DNA of 64,000 nt from Phallusia fumigata (GCA_008931825.1 QXVZ01027330.1:38579-102578); one strand, 5' to 3'; counted from the stretch's first letter, positions 11,201 to 24,600 are shown. Program-made: numbers and translations. Notes: generated by a model from the sequence alone, not told the origin.

Positions 11201-13724
11201 CATCCAGCAAAACATGACCTGCTATATCCGGTAAGTTAAATTTGTACAGTTTGTAGAACATGCCATTGTGGTCTATCAATTTCATTGTTTGACCCTATGG
11301 CATGCACCTATTTCCCTAAAATGGTTCAAATTATTACAGTGTCGGAATTATTTGAATTTTACACAGTTTTTGTAACACGAGGTTCATTTATTGCTAACCC
11401 TGTAAAGTTTGTAGATTGGGCCATAGTTTGTAATAATCTCGTTTCAATAAATCAAACAAAATTTATTAAAATATCTGCATTAACATAAAAATATTTTGTA
11501 CAAATATTTACTGTACCCTACAATCAATCAACAACTTTACGTGCGTGGGACCCATGCATTTCTGTCTGCAGAAACAATCATATCATAAAAAGCTTCGGTA
11601 ATCGTGATTCTCAGTGTAAAAACTGTGCTGAATATATGTGCCTTTCTGTATAGGTAACGGCGTGTATGAAATGGCCACATGTTAAAAGCCACCCTTACTG
11701 TTTTTTAGTACAGCTATTTGTGTTAAACCCAAAAATGTTTGGTCAATTTTGGCAGGTTTGGAAATGCTAACTCCGCCCAGCAAGCAGTGTTGGAAGAACA
11801 AGACTATAACCTGTGTCTTTTAACAGGTAATGTGACAAAGCTATGTGTGATCATTAGCTTGTTTGTTGTTATTGGATACCTCAAAATGAGTTGAAATGTA
11901 TTTCTTTTGCTTGGTGATAGAAGTGATAGATACTAAAGCCTTTACCACAATGCAAAAATTTGTGCAATGGTAGTATATTATGTAGGGCAGTGGTTCCAAC
12001 CTTTTTCAGCTCACGGCCCACTAAGAGATATTGCAAAAACGCATTGAAAAAAATAAGATAACAGTGGATTGCATCGGGAGAAGTACAAAACATAAATTCA
12101 ACATCAGTAGCAGCATAGAATTTTTATATTGGCCGCCACACTCATCACCAACTTGGACCCTGGTGTTTTTTCATGTTCACATCCTCATGTAGCAAACGAT
12201 ACAAGTGAGAAATGTGTGCTGACAACAAACTGAAACATTATCGTCGAGTCCTCCCGCTCTTTTTTGTCTGTTGTTTACACTAATGCACTTTTCGAAGGAG
12301 TGAATATCAAGATTGTTTTACGTTGGCCGGACACCTAATAAACCCGTTGTCACGCAGGCATCTCTTTGCAACAGACATGCGTAATTCTCAGGTTACCTTG
12401 CTTGGAGTGACATAACCCTGCACTTAGATAGTGACTATTATTACGTTTTAAACAACTTTTTGCTGTTATTGTGCAATTACATCACTGTGATTGTGATCCA
12501 CTTTAATTTACGATAGCAATGGTCATTTGCTCCTACCCGCACATAACTAAGTCGGGTAGGTAGACAAAGTTTGGCATCATATTTCTCTAGCGGGTCTTTA
12601 CAAACGTCCGTGACGACACTAAAGAACGATCATATTTGTTTGCTAAAGGACAAATTTGATTGTTGGTAAATAATCAAGTTGCGCCTTTAGCACGATTTAA
12701 CTCCTTATTAACAGTCTTTAAATGAGGTTAAAGCTGCTTGTCGTTGACTAACGTTGACAAGCAGGCATTAGTTTTTCTTGCGTTTACATTGTAATTTTTG
12801 TTGATACGTCACGTAGGTTAAAAGACGGTCAGTCAGTTTTGCTAGGAACATTATCCTTTGGATTTAAGCGTTATATTGTGTTCCAGATGTCATCACCAAA
12901 CCGCCATCAGTAACCAGAAATTGATTTACAAAATTTGTTGAGCAGTCCGATATGTATATTTGTCTTTGCCCCGCGTGTGACAAAAACTGTGCGACTGCAT
13001 GTAGATGTCCTGGGAATGTAACGGCAACGATAGGCTCGTTTTGTTACGTCACAATGCGCTTTTCATGTAACAATAAAAAGTGTTATGAAAGGGACAAGTG
13101 GAATGGCAGGATTTATCAGTTGGCTCTTCAGTATCCGAGTCACCTGGAGCAAACCATTGCAACTTACGACGATGCGTTTTTCTGCTATTTTACGTTAATA
13201 TGTTTTGCCTCCCCGCCGATTTGTGCAAGTGGACACCCCCTCAATTTTTTTCTAGACCCTACCCTGCGGCTGACTAACCACCATTATTACCGCGCGTACG
13301 TTACAGCCAATTGTTATGTTTGTGGCGCAATTCTTTTGGTGGGTTAGTGCGTAAGGTTTTGCTGTATAAATAAATTCGTTTTATTTTTAAGGAATGTTAT
13401 CATCGCTGCGTCGGTAATCTGTTTTTTTTTTTGGTGTTACTATTTGTGAGACATCTAGTATTTGTTAGAACTATTAAAAACTTCTTGTTAGAAACTTAAA
13501 TTTTTTATTAAAAAAGTATGGACTGCTTTTACCTGTATATACCAACATTATGTACTTTAGGTGTTGTTGAAGAAGCCTATTGGGACAATTTACTTGCTTC
13601 CAGACAGATCAAGCGAAGTCGTGAACGACCAAAAGTTAGGGGACGGGAAAAAATTGCGATGAAAGCGATTCAACTAACCTGCCAAAACAGCAAACAACAC
13701 ATCAAGTTTAATCATAATTATTAA
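2289..13724 (+). CDS. LARP7: La-related protein 7 (7SK snRNP chaperone), 14 exons
   Basis: LARP7 binds the 3' end of 7SK RNA and keeps it in the complex that holds P-TEFb inactive in the nucleus. Coding exons: 2289-2366, 2865-2943, 3141-3241, 4220-4300, 5344-5443, 5507-5676, 7256-7368, 7436-7473, 7624-8201, 8287-8380, 10574-10702, 11059-11230, 11756-11826, 13561-13724. Phases join throughout, giving about 655 residues (human about 580). Seen: a basic N-terminus (PKKRRR), a La motif (VEFFFSDANL, about 27-113), RRM1 with CTIYIEGLP and KGFAFVEFE (about 105-203), a Ser/Lys-rich linker, a conserved helix (WLEIKKNY), and a C-terminal xRRM (about 525-645) with YVDI and AYWDNLLASRQ, which align with YVDL and RYWQKILVDRQ in human LARP7. 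The xRRM separates it from genuine La (SSB). The gene is about 11 kb because introns 6, 10, 12 and 13 hold repeats. The exon 7 donor (GTTTGT) and exon 10 donor (GTTCAA) are weak. Confidence 0.93.
3290..3660. repeat. Diverged partial copy of the hairpin-capped interspersed family
   Basis: In LARP7 intron 3. It starts with the hairpin-like TGGGTCTCCTTCCTGAAGAG and continues with family phrases such as TGTTTGACCCTATAAC and GGACAGTTTGTGTAACATGT. Degenerate and without clear right end. The rest of the intron up to 4219 shows nothing recognisable. Confidence 0.5.
5444..5506 (+). other. LARP7: 63-nt in-frame intron inside LARP7 RRM1
   Basis: This shortest LARP7 intron is a multiple of three and has no stop in the LARP7 frame. 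Retention would insert 21 mostly hydrophobic residues between the RRM1 segment ending KFKNS and the one starting DVLKGFAF. Standard GTATGT donor and TTTTTTGTACAG acceptor are present. Confidence 0.7.
5953..6884 (-). mobile_element. Hairpin-capped non-autonomous element (Helitron-like?), LARP7 intron 6
   Basis: One end carries an inverted repeat with GGGTTCCCTTCCTGAAGGGG just inside the terminus. The body has about four tandem units of roughly 115 bp that each repeat phrases such as CAGTTACCCCACTAGCCCCC and TTTGGACAGTTTG. The other end is CCACCCTTCTAG. No open frame of a transposase is seen. The same two ends recur in LARP7 intron 10 and TAF5L intron 3. If it is Helitron-like, the hairpin marks its 3' end, so it would lie on the minus strand. 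Confidence 0.6.
8438..10542 (-). mobile_element. Outer copy of the hairpin-capped family, interrupted by a second copy
   Basis: In LARP7 intron 10. The outer copy starts with the hairpin end (GTCCCCTCCTGAAGGGGAC) near 8446, runs through tandem units to about 9006, and resumes at about 10289 with a unit that matches the family consensus (GATGTGTTTTCCCCAAAGCC). It ends CCACCCTTCTAG at 10542. The interruption is exactly one other family member, so the element boundaries can be read from the nesting. Confidence 0.65.
9008..10288 (-). mobile_element. Inner, longer subfamily copy nested in the outer element
   Basis: Begins with a 9-bp perfect hairpin stem (GTCCCCTTC / GAAGGGGAC) close to the terminus and ends CCACCTCTCTAG. 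It carries sequence absent from the outer subfamily, which is also found in NUP153 introns 10 and 19. No target duplication flanks it: the host sequence closes to the consensus when it is removed. Contains C homopolymers at 9139-9164 and 10102-10118. Confidence 0.65.
11231..11755. repeat. Degenerate hairpin-family remnants, LARP7 intron 12
   Basis: Family phrases (ACAGTTTGTAGAACATG, GGGACCCATGCATTTCTG) and a decayed right end (AAAAGCCACCCTTACTG) are visible. No other feature is seen in this intron. Confidence 0.45.
11827..13560. other. LARP7 intron 13, with a possible hAT terminus
   Basis: At 11990 the sequence CAGTGGTTCCAACCTTTTT resembles the terminus of hAT transposons, but I found no matching opposite end. 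A 131-codon open frame at 12952-13347, cysteine-rich at its start, has no recognised domain. Most of this 1.7 kb holds nothing I can name. Confidence 0.35.
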
Positions 13725-15650
13725 CATTTCAATTAAAAGCTGTTGGGTCCATAAACTTTATCAGTTATTTATGTTTTACTGTTATTTTTTGGTGAACACG
13801 AAAATTGAAAGGGTCTAAAGTGTGTTCTGTGCAAAGCTGTAGGCTACCTAGTATTGTTTGGTGAGTAAATATTAAATCTTATAGCCACAAGTTGCAGAAC
13901 TGCTAACTGGTAAATTCGAAAATCAAAGTAATCCGGATGTAACCTTGCAGCGGCAACAGTGCCGTGCGCCGTCTAGCGGCAAGCCAATCAGACCAAACTG
14001 TCACCAGATACACCAGTTGAGAGCACCACAGTACCGCGACAGGCGTCGCCAATAAACTAGGTCGCCGGTAAATTCTACAATATTCCAGAAAAAGCAGGTT
14101 AGAACCTAAGGTGCATGCAGCGTTGTGTTTGCAATTGTGCCATACCACCCGCTGGATGATGTTGATTTTCTGCCCGACGCATCCATGTCGTTTGCGTTCA
14201 CAAATGCCCTTTTTGGCCCACAGTGGGCGGATAGAGCGAGTGTGTTTTTCACATTCAAAATATCGTCAACATCAGAATTTGTATGTGAGCAAGAAACGAG
14301 CGATTTAATACACATGTCCGCGTCTGGCAGGTAAAAATCTTGCTCAATTACCCCAAAACCGATAGGATATAATGAGGTGTTTTTTCACTTGGTGAACAAA
14401 CCAGGTAGCCGTAGCCGACCAACTCAAAAACCATTGTGGTATAATTTATTTTGCGTGGGCCATCACAAAATTGATCAATTAACGACCGAAAAATTTACTA
14501 CTAGTACTAAGATGGAGAACGAATAATTAAAATTGTTGGATAGTAGGCCTGCATTGATCAACAAAATTTTATTATGCTGTCAATGTCATGAGCAAACACA
14601 ACTGCACCCCTATGGAATAAAAAAATTCAATATTCTTGACTGATCACACGTGACGACTGACGATTTTGGCTCCGGCTCGGAGCCTCAAATCAAGTATTCT
14701 TTGCTCAAATATAGCTTGTTTGTAGTAGTTAATGCGATTGTAGATTTATTTAATTTTGTTGCGTCGTACGATCGATTTACCGTTTTTGTAAGTGTTGTTG
14801 TTGTAGTGTTAATTGGCATGCCGAGACCAATGCAAATTTTAGAAGATTTAAAATGCCAGAAGTCAACATAGTTTTAGCAATTGCATGCAGTAAAATAAAT
14901 TAGTTTATCACCAACTTACTTTACACCAACATGAAGAAAACTATTTAGTTCAAAAAATTAATTCCCAGGATTACAATTGTGAAGTCCTTTTTACCAAGAT
15001 GAATTGGATTTGTTTCATTTTTTTCATTGGGAGAAACATTGCGAAAATCTTTTATTACCAACTTGTAGGCTTTCATTCACTTTCAACTGTTTTTTAAAAA
15101 CCAGTCAGCAGAGTATGGTTTACAGTGCAAGATCTAGAGTTCCTTCTCGAGAATTTTCGTCAAATGTAGGTCTTGATTCTCTGGAAAAAATACATATATC
15201 CTCAAGAAAAACATACCACTTGCTAGTGGTGAAATGTTATTATTACAACACATGTTTTTAAACTGTAAAAAAATATTTGTAGCCTGTTTGATGATTTGTT
15301 ATCATTATTTAGCAGTTTTATTTGTTTTTGTTGCCGAGTGATTTTTTGGTATGATTGAAATGACTTAATTTTCCTCTTCCGTTTTTTTTCATCTAAAAAT
15401 GTTTCTGGTTTTAAAATAAGAAAAATGTTCATAGCAGAGAAAAATCTGAAAAACATGTTGCCTGCACAGCTGAAATACTCACAGTTGCAATACAGAACAT
15501 TCCACCCATCATTGTTAGACCACTTTGTAAAACTCTGTTGTTTCTTATCACAGCAATTACTTTCAATTTACAATTGAAGGTTACTTTGTAATTATTCTTA
15601 CTGAATGGTGTCTACATACATTCTCAGTTTATTTAAAAACTTTCATAAAA
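13725..15650. other. Intergenic region between LARP7 and NUP153
   Basis: No gene is established. A GC-richer open frame at about 14125-14333 ends in ...SASGR before a plausible donor (GGCAG|GTAAAA), so it could be a lone exon, but no partner exon was found. The remainder is AT-rich and featureless. Confidence 0.4.
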
Positions 15651-18600
15651 ATGGAGTCTGGTGGTGGAAAAATAAAGATTAAAAAGCAAACACAGTCAAG
15701 AAAGCCATACACACGTCCTCTAAGCAAGGTAATATCTATATTGACCTTAACCAGTTGGATTTTTCTTGTTATTTTGTTGGACACCCTGGAGCCCTTACAG
15801 TTACCAGGCTAGAAAAAGCGCATAGTTTACAAATTTTTATGTGTGAGACCCATGTGTTACCACCTACAGTGATTTTAAGCGTAGATAGCTATGGGACACA
15901 TTGTAAATTAACGTAGTAAATACATATCCTATACTAATAAAAGCCACCCTTGGTAGAATGCACAGTATTTGTACCCATTTTCTATTTTGTGACTTTTAGT
16001 TGGATTCACCAACAGAAATACTAATCAAAATGTACTAAAATTTAAAATATATATATGCGAGGTGATTATGTTGGAAAATATTTATTGGAAATATTTAAAT
16101 TTCTGTTTCACTTGGTTTGCAATGTATATGGTGGGACCCATTTTGTTCATGCTTGCAAAAATAATTGTGTATAAACTGTCAAGGAAACTAGCGACCTAAG
16201 GTGTTGCAGGTATTTTATGTGTATGTATTGTAGTAAAGGGAAATGGTAGATAAGGAATATTTCATTTTTAGGGGTGTATAGGCAAATGACAATTTGAAGA
16301 ATGCCACCACTTTACTTTTGGATTGCTTTGCAATAGCTTTTTATTTTGTGAGAAACGTATTAGTGCTAGTTGCTTTACATTTAAATGAGTTTGTTTTTCA
16401 GTCTCTTTTTTCACGAGTCAGTGATTCTGTAAAAAGCCTTCTTACACCCATCACCCCACATTGGTTAACTAAAAAAGATTCATCACCATCAGGTATTTGT
16501 TTGAAAAATCCTGTGATGTTAGTTCTGTTTATTTCACTAAAAATGTTATCCCACTGCTTCTAATAATAAACAAATCTTAATTACACTTTTCACCTTTCAA
16601 ACTTTTTTCACACATTGTGTCAAAAGAACTTTTTATTGCTTCTATCTTTTTTAGTTTATGGGGATGTTTGTTTTCTTTTATGATTGCTCATTTGGTTTCT
16701 TATGTTTAAAATGTAGGTGGCAACAGTTCCGTTAAAAGATCTGAGGCAACCACAAGTAAAACACAACAGACATTTTCTCCTTATGTGACACCACCTGAGG
16801 TTGGTCATGATATCTGTTATCAATAAAAGTTTAAGCTTTCTTGTCATGGATAAATGGTGACCAACATAATGCTAGATTTTCACACGGCAGTGTGTATACA
16901 CCACTATGAAAGATTTCTGCCCATTAACTTGGCAAATCTTGCAGCTCCTAAAGACAATAAACCTTAGTTGAACTGGATTTAATTTAACCAGAATTATATC
17001 CAAATTAGGCAAAGATCCAGTTTATTTAAAGACTTTTGTACAAGCCTGACGTTCTGTATGTTAGTTGATTGGTAAAAATCACCATGCTTGAATATATTTA
17101 TAAGGTATGACCTTATCCACTGAATATCCAAAAGATTTGGGTGACAAACATGACAATTAACTGTTGAATCATGTGTGTGGTAATGATGCCGTTAGTCAGC
17201 CAAGTGATAATGATCGCACAATGTTGTAGAGTGTAAACTTTACTGCACAATGCACTTAAACAGGTATCGAAAAGTAAGCAGGTATTACAAAACAACATGT
17301 ATCTACATCATGCTTTCGTGTATGAGTAATTCCTGATTAGGAAATTTAAAGGGAATAAATACAGAATTGGTGAAGATGCAAAACAATTTGAAATCATTTC
17401 AACCACAAAATTCCTCTAACTAGGCAAAGTTTACTGTATTTCCGACTTGTTGTTTGCAACTTATACACGAACTGCCACACATTTTGCAGATTAATATAGA
17501 AGTTTAACTACTTTTGCAAATGTTGATTTTAGACCCCCGAAAATTTTGTGGTACAACCTCAACCATCTAATGGGCAATCGACCAGTTCATCAAACAATGG
17601 TCCACTTTTTTCACATCAACAATCTGCCAGCAAAGCTGCCACAGGTAAAGTTTGTTTACCTGCATGGTTGTCAGGTTTTTGTTTTGTCAAAATGTGACGA
17701 TAATTGGACAATTGTTTTCTCTAATATGCAAACTTAACACACCACATGGGCCTGAAACAGTTCAGGGGGTTTTAATGAAGTTGACAGTATTTTGTTTAAA
17801 GGGGGACTAAGTAAAATGTCACTTAGATGTAACAGGGAGAGTTGATTATTTCTATTTTAAAATATTTTTATTACACTGAAAAACTGCATAAACATGTTAC
17901 CTGTTGTTCTGTTGTGGCCCTTGTGCTGTTTCCAGTTTTTCAGTTTTATAAAAATGTTTGTTGCAATGCAATGTGATGTAAAAAATAGGCGGATACAATT
18001 AAATTGTTTTTCGTACGTTAGCTTGGTGAATAAACCAACAATTTATCATGGTCCCTAACAAATAACATAGGAGGGCACTGATGTAGATGATACTAGACTA
18101 TGTGTAATTTCAAAACCCCAGGGTAAAAAAATACTCTCATGAATTTGAAATGTACTGCTTTGTACATGGCTAAATTCAGTCATAGCTCATGGACCATCAA
18201 TATGAGAAAGCAACATATTTTTGCAGGCAAAAACTCACTTGATTCTCCTTTCACAAGCTCTGAAGCGGTCCTTAAATTATGGTCAAATACAACACTAAGT
18301 AGTCCACAATCTGCGATGACCAGCACTTCACTACCAAAGTTCAACTCTTACTTGCAATCACCGAACCCAATAAATACTCAACAATCACCTTCAAAATTAC
18401 CCAGGAAAATTTCTTACCAGAAAGAAAAAGTTCAGTATGGCGGCACAATGGCTGATATCAAGACCACTTCATATGCATCACCATACAGGGTATGTGATAT
18501 GTTGGTTGTACTGTAATACATTTGTAAACTTCAGACAGAGAAAACTTACATTTTATTTGTAATGTCAGGCATTTGACTGGTGAAACATGTCAAGTGCTTT

Positions 18601-21600
18601 AGTACAAATACTAGAATGCTATGAAAATGTGATGAGTAAATTTTTCTTGAGAATAAATGCAACTATGATTGAAATCTTTTCATCCATTGATGACATAGGC
18701 CCTAAATTATCCTAAGCTTTAGGTTTTTGTAAATACTGAACCCAAGAGGTTGTTGTTGTCCAGATTCCTCATGTTCGTAAAGTGCATGTTAAAGCATCAA
18801 GTTCGAAATATTCCCTCACTCCTGAAGCAAGTAGTGATACAAGTTCATCAGAGAATGTAAATTCATCAATGAGTTCAACTGCCAAGAAAATTTTGAAAAC
18901 CCTTGAAAAAATGTCCACCCCTTTACATGTAAGCAGATGCCATTTACTAAATGTAATAATTATTTCTAAAACCTTTTTTCCTGAAGGGGCCACATTTTTC
19001 ATTTTACACTATGATTTTTTTTAAACCTTAGTAAAGTGTGTCACCAGTTCTGTTTTTCCCTATAGCCCTGACAGTTACCCCCTAGCCCAAAAGAGGCAAA
19101 ATATTTTTGGGATTGAAGGCACCACAATTGCTTCTTTATTAAAAACAGAGAGACCCCAAAAAATAATTATCCGGTTTGGATAAAACTTTCAGAGGTGTTT
19201 CTTTTATAGGAGAAGATCCAATGTAAAATAGTATCTTTTAATGGGCAACTCTGAAATACACAATCTACGCAATCTGTTCTTATTTAAAGCAATCCAGCTT
19301 ATTAAAACAATCAAGCTAGGCAGGGCAGCCCTAATCTAGGCTACGCACACTTGGGCATTCCACATTGCGTTATAAATTATACCAGGCTTACACACCTTAA
19401 TTTGCCTGAATTGCGTTTGATCAGTCTATTTTGTATTCTGAGTGCCTAACCTGATAGGATTGAACTAAACCAGGCTGTGTTCCTAATCTACTCAAATTGC
19501 CTGAAATGCTTTAAATTGGAAAAGATTGCAGAGATTGCGTAGATTGCGTATTTTAGAGTTGCCCTCTTTTAATTGGCTATGGTATGTGTGGATTGACAAT
19601 ATCTATAAAGCCGCTTTCTGCATAGTCTTTTATTTTTACCCAGTGTGTAAAGTTTCAACCACTCAGTTTCAATAAGTTATCAATACTTTTGATTCAAGAA
19701 AATTTTTTGTGTTAAGGATGCAAAAAAGATTCCTGTACCAAAGCATCACTTGTCTTACAGTGTAAGTATCAAGCATTTTGTTTTTAATAATGTAATCTTA
19801 CTGTTTAAAAAAAACTTTTCATATTGTTGCCCTGCAAGCATGTGAACCGTGTTTATAAATTTTTGAAGTGTTTAAAAATACTCAACTGATTTTGCTAAGA
19901 ATAAATTCTTGTCTCTGGAAAATCGAGTAAGGTCAACATGTAGAAATGATGATTAGTGCTAAACAGAGCCAGTGTTATGTCTGACTGCTCTGTTCAAGGC
20001 GTTAGGAGTTAGGCCATCTTTTACCAGTTAACAATGTGACCTAGAAAAAAAAATTTTTTTTGTACACAGTAAACAAATACAAACTCTATTTACAAAAGTT
20101 AGATCCTGATGCAACAAAGTTATATGTTGTCTTCTTACAGGTAATGCGCCAAAGACGGACTTTGGGTGGTCCTCCATCTGCTGCCAAGGCTAACTTATCA
20201 GTATGTTTGAATGCAACTTTTATATTGTTGCTCCAAAAAAATTATTAGCATAATTTTTAACGACGTTTTTGTTATTAGCTTCCCCCTACTGATGGCCTAA
20301 TGACATTAAGTCCAGTATCTATACACAAAACTGCAAATATTCCACTGGAAAATAGCTTAACATCTCAAGGAGTTCTCAAGCATGTGTTTACTCAACAGTC
20401 TAGGTAATTACACCTTATAACCTTCATGTGCTGAATGTATGTTTCTGTCAGTAATCCCTTTGTTTGTAGTAATTCATCATCGATGCCTAGCACAAGTCAA
20501 ACTATAAGTACCAATGTGACAATGTCATCTTCCACTGGTAAGTTACTGTCAGTGTTTTTTATTTGTAAACAATTTGAGCCCCAAAATGCGAAATTTTTAA
20601 AACAGCAATATGTAACAAAGTAAGTCACCTAGAAGTTTTGTATTTTGATGGTTGATACAATGCAAAGTATTTTGTAACTTGAGTTTGGATTCACCTACTT
20701 TGTAGGTTCTTAAACCGTAATATTCATTGTTTGGTTTACATGGTCAGACATACTAATCCAAATGTATTAAAATTTGAAAGGTAGATCTGCAGGGTGCTTC
20801 TGATTGGTTATTAAAAGTTTTAGCTTGATTTGTCAAGTATTACCCTTACCGCCCCAAATACAGGTTTAAGTGCTGCCTATTTTGCCTTAAACGCAAAATG
20901 AACCCCTGTAAGGGAGTGATTGATTAGTTTACAACACATGCGCAGCAATGCTTAGCGGTTGGTAACAGGCTGCTACTTCACACATAAATGGGTGTTTATT
21001 CATTGCAGTCAGATAGGCGTTTTGCTGATTCAAATTAGGCAGCGATGACCTTGACACGTTTGCTATTTTGCGATGTAAAAGACAGTATAGATAGTTCGAG
21101 TTTGTTGTGCGGTTTGCTGCGGCAAGGTCACTGCAGGTCAAGCTATTGGTCAGTGTGGCTGTGGGGTTTAAATCATGCTTTCGACATTGAGATTGACATG
21201 ATGTAAGAAATGATGTGGTTGGATTATAAATGGAAATCGTTACTTTTTGTTAAAAGTTTAAAAACTGATTCCTATGCCGATTACGTCCTAAAAACATCAC
21301 TACTATTACAGAAATTTCGTGTGTGCGGGGACCCATATGTTTATGCTGCAGAAACAAACATGTTATAAAATGCCAAGAGAGTTAGGGACCCAATGTAATG
21401 CGGGTATTGAATATATATATATATCCAGTGTAATAAAAGAAATGGTATATGTGGAAAATATAAGTTTGGGGTGGTAGTGTATATGGAATGAATATATGGA
21501 GAACGCCACCTCTCTAGTTTATACAGTAACAATAGCAGTAAAAGAAAAGGGCAAATGGCGCTTCAATGCGCATGAGAACACAATAGTGAAATCGCCATAT

Positions 21601-24600
21601 TGTAATAAAAACCCAAAGGTATGTTTTGTCTTTGTTTAAATGGTGTATTTGAATTAGGGGTCGGTGGTAAAATGAAAAGTCATCGTAGAACTGCACATTA
21701 TACCGCTGCACATCAACCTGACAATATGCAATCGGTAAGTGTTTGTTTTATTATGTTTGCAGGATTTGGTTTCAAAAAACATTGAAACAAAATGGAAAAC
21801 ATGGCACAGACTTAAAAAGCAGCTTAAATAAATCAAAACTAGCTAAGAGCTTGAAGCAAAAATTTTCTCAATTTAAAAAGCTAATCACATTTTGAGTCTA
21901 TTAGCGCTTTTATTCTGCGCCCACACATTAACCAGTGAACTAAACCCACAATTTAATCTGTTTGTGATCAGCATTTGTTTGTGCGTGCATGTTTTTCTTT
22001 TTGCCAAAACATTTATGCCAATAAAAGCCAAGGTAACCTGTAGACCGAATGTAATGTAGTTGTCAAATCGGCAATATATGTAAAAATTTCACCACCTTGG
22101 TCTATTATCCAGGTAACACCACCTTTGCCAGATGTTCCTTTGCCCATTTCTACAGCATTACCATCTTTTAACTTTGGTCGACCAGGCAGCACTTCTACAC
22201 CTGCGGTCTCTAAACTCCATGGCAATCAACCAATCACTCTGGTAGGTCGAATAATGGTAAAATAGGAACGGGAATACATCATAGGGTTCGTTTATTGTAT
22301 CTTCTCTTTATTTTGCAGTTTCAAAGCAAAAAAATGGAGTCAACTGGATCTGAAAAGCCGTTGTTTAATTTTGCTGAACCAACACCCAGGCTTCAATCAA
22401 GTCCCCAATCATCAAATGCACCACCTTCTTCCCTGGTTTGTTCTTTAACATGCTGAAATATAGGAAAGCATGTTTGTTCATACTGTTTTGCACATATTTA
22501 TTAGTTTGTTTGATGTGTAAAACTATGTATATTGCACATAGTGATAACACAACACATTTCCTTTTATACTGCAACTAAATAAGTGGTCTATACTGGGTAC
22601 TTCCAAATTATAGTTTTTATTCAGGAAATATTGTTGTTTTAGCCCCAGTTCCAGTTTAGTTTGCCAGCTGAATCTACTGCTGATGCAAAAGTTGAAGGTA
22701 AGTAATTTTTTGTGAAACTTAGTTATTTTTTTGAGTTTTTGCGAAATTCATATGTCGTTGCAGGCAAGTTGGATCCAGTAAACGTGAATAAAAAACCTGC
22801 ACAACAAAACTCACCAGAAATGGTTGGAACAAAAAGGAAATCGGATGTAGATCAAGTATCTTTTAAGTCTCCAAAATCTTTAGTTACTACCGGTAGTGTC
22901 ATGGATATACTTGGTATGTTTAGATTCAATACAGTGTGGTTTAAAAAATTATCATCATTATAATGTTCTTTGTTTGCCAGGGGCCAAATCAAAACCAACA
23001 GTGACGGAAGGGTCAAATAAAAAACTTAACCCACTTGCAAGCAAGATGGATAAATGGGAATGTGAAAGTTGTTTGTTGATGAACACAATGGACAAGGCGT
23101 GTTGTGTTGCATGTCAATCTTTAAAGCCACAAAAAAAGATGTCGACTTTTTCCTCATCGGCTGGCAACAAGTGGGAGTGTACAGTTTGTATGCTCATGAA
23201 TAAAGACACGGATGACAAATGTGTTGCTTGTGAGTCGCCAAAAGTCAAAATACCGACATTATTAAGTACAAAATTTCAATCTGATGATAAATGGGAGTGT
23301 CCTGTTTGCATGGTCCGGAACAAAAATGATGTGGAAAAATGTGTTGCCTGCACAACTGCCCGACCTGGTAATAAACCAGATGTTTTTGCAAAAAGTTCAA
23401 GCTCTGGCAAATGGGAATGCAGCTGCTGTATGTTAAGAGTTGATGCAGATAAAACAAGTTGCCCAGCATGCCTAACACCAAAACCTGGATCATCCATTTC
23501 ACTTCCAAGCAAGGAATTCAAAAACACTTTACCACAATCCACAATCGATATTTCTAAAAGCAGTAGTAGTGAAAAATTTTCATTCGGTGTTAAAAAACAA
23601 CAAAGTGACACAGATAAATGGGAGTGTGGTGTTTGTCTTCTGAAAAACAAATCGTCAAGTGATGTTTGTCTTGCCTGCCAAGCACCGAGACCATCCTTAA
23701 AATCTTCTCACTCTGATGGAAAACAATTAAAGCAAGGTTTGAATGAAATGGATAGTGGCAAAAGGTTTGTTTAATGATTTTAAAATATTACAGTCTTATA
23801 TACTTGTTCAATTGTTAACAATATTTATTTGTGCAGCTTTTCAGGGTTTGCACAAACTAATAAATCCAAATGGGAATGCAATGTGTGTTTGGTACAAAAT
23901 TCAACAGACATAAAAAAGTGTGTTGCATGCCAAAGTACAAGACCAGGTGAGAACAGAATAACAAAATCAAAGCTGCCTACTTTTAATATACATGTCTATG
24001 AAAAAGTATATTATTGATATTAAATACGACACAACACTTGTTTGTAACGCTTGTACACAAAGAAAATGTGTTTTTTAAGGTATGTCAACTGAGGAAAAAC
24101 CTGCACAGTTTTCATTTGGAAAAACATCAACATCAGTATTTAAATTTGGAACATCAGACAAATCATGTCTAAGTGAAAATACTTCTTCTTCAGCTAAAGC
24201 TCCGGATGCAAAATTTGGAAGTATACAAAAATGTTTTAACTATTGAAATCGCTTTACTTACTGTCAATGTGTGTTGAGTGTTCATTACAAAAGTAGCAAC
24301 TTTTCTATTTTCTGAAACTTATAGCATTTGATTTCTTATTTTGCATACCTGCTTAGACATTTGCAATTACTCTTCTTTTCTCTGAATTGTTTGTCTGTGT
24401 TTTACAACTTAAACCCTTTTTTAGGTTCAACTCTCAAATTTGGTAAATCCAGCAGCGACAACAATCCTTCTCAGCTAACAAGTGCCAGTGAACCAAAAAA
24501 GCCATTTTCTTTCGGCATTCCTAAACAGAATGAAAATAAATCTGAAAGCACTAAAAGAACTGCAGGTTTGGAAACAAATAAAGTTGTCGGTCCCTCAGTA

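Noticed and set aside
12952-13347. 131-codon, partly cysteine-rich open frame in LARP7 intron 13
   Set aside because: It lies between two confident LARP7 exons, has no family motif, and the cysteines do not form a known pattern.
23245-23650. Minus-strand open frames across NUP153 exon 16
   Set aside because: They are shadows of the zinc-finger coding sequence.
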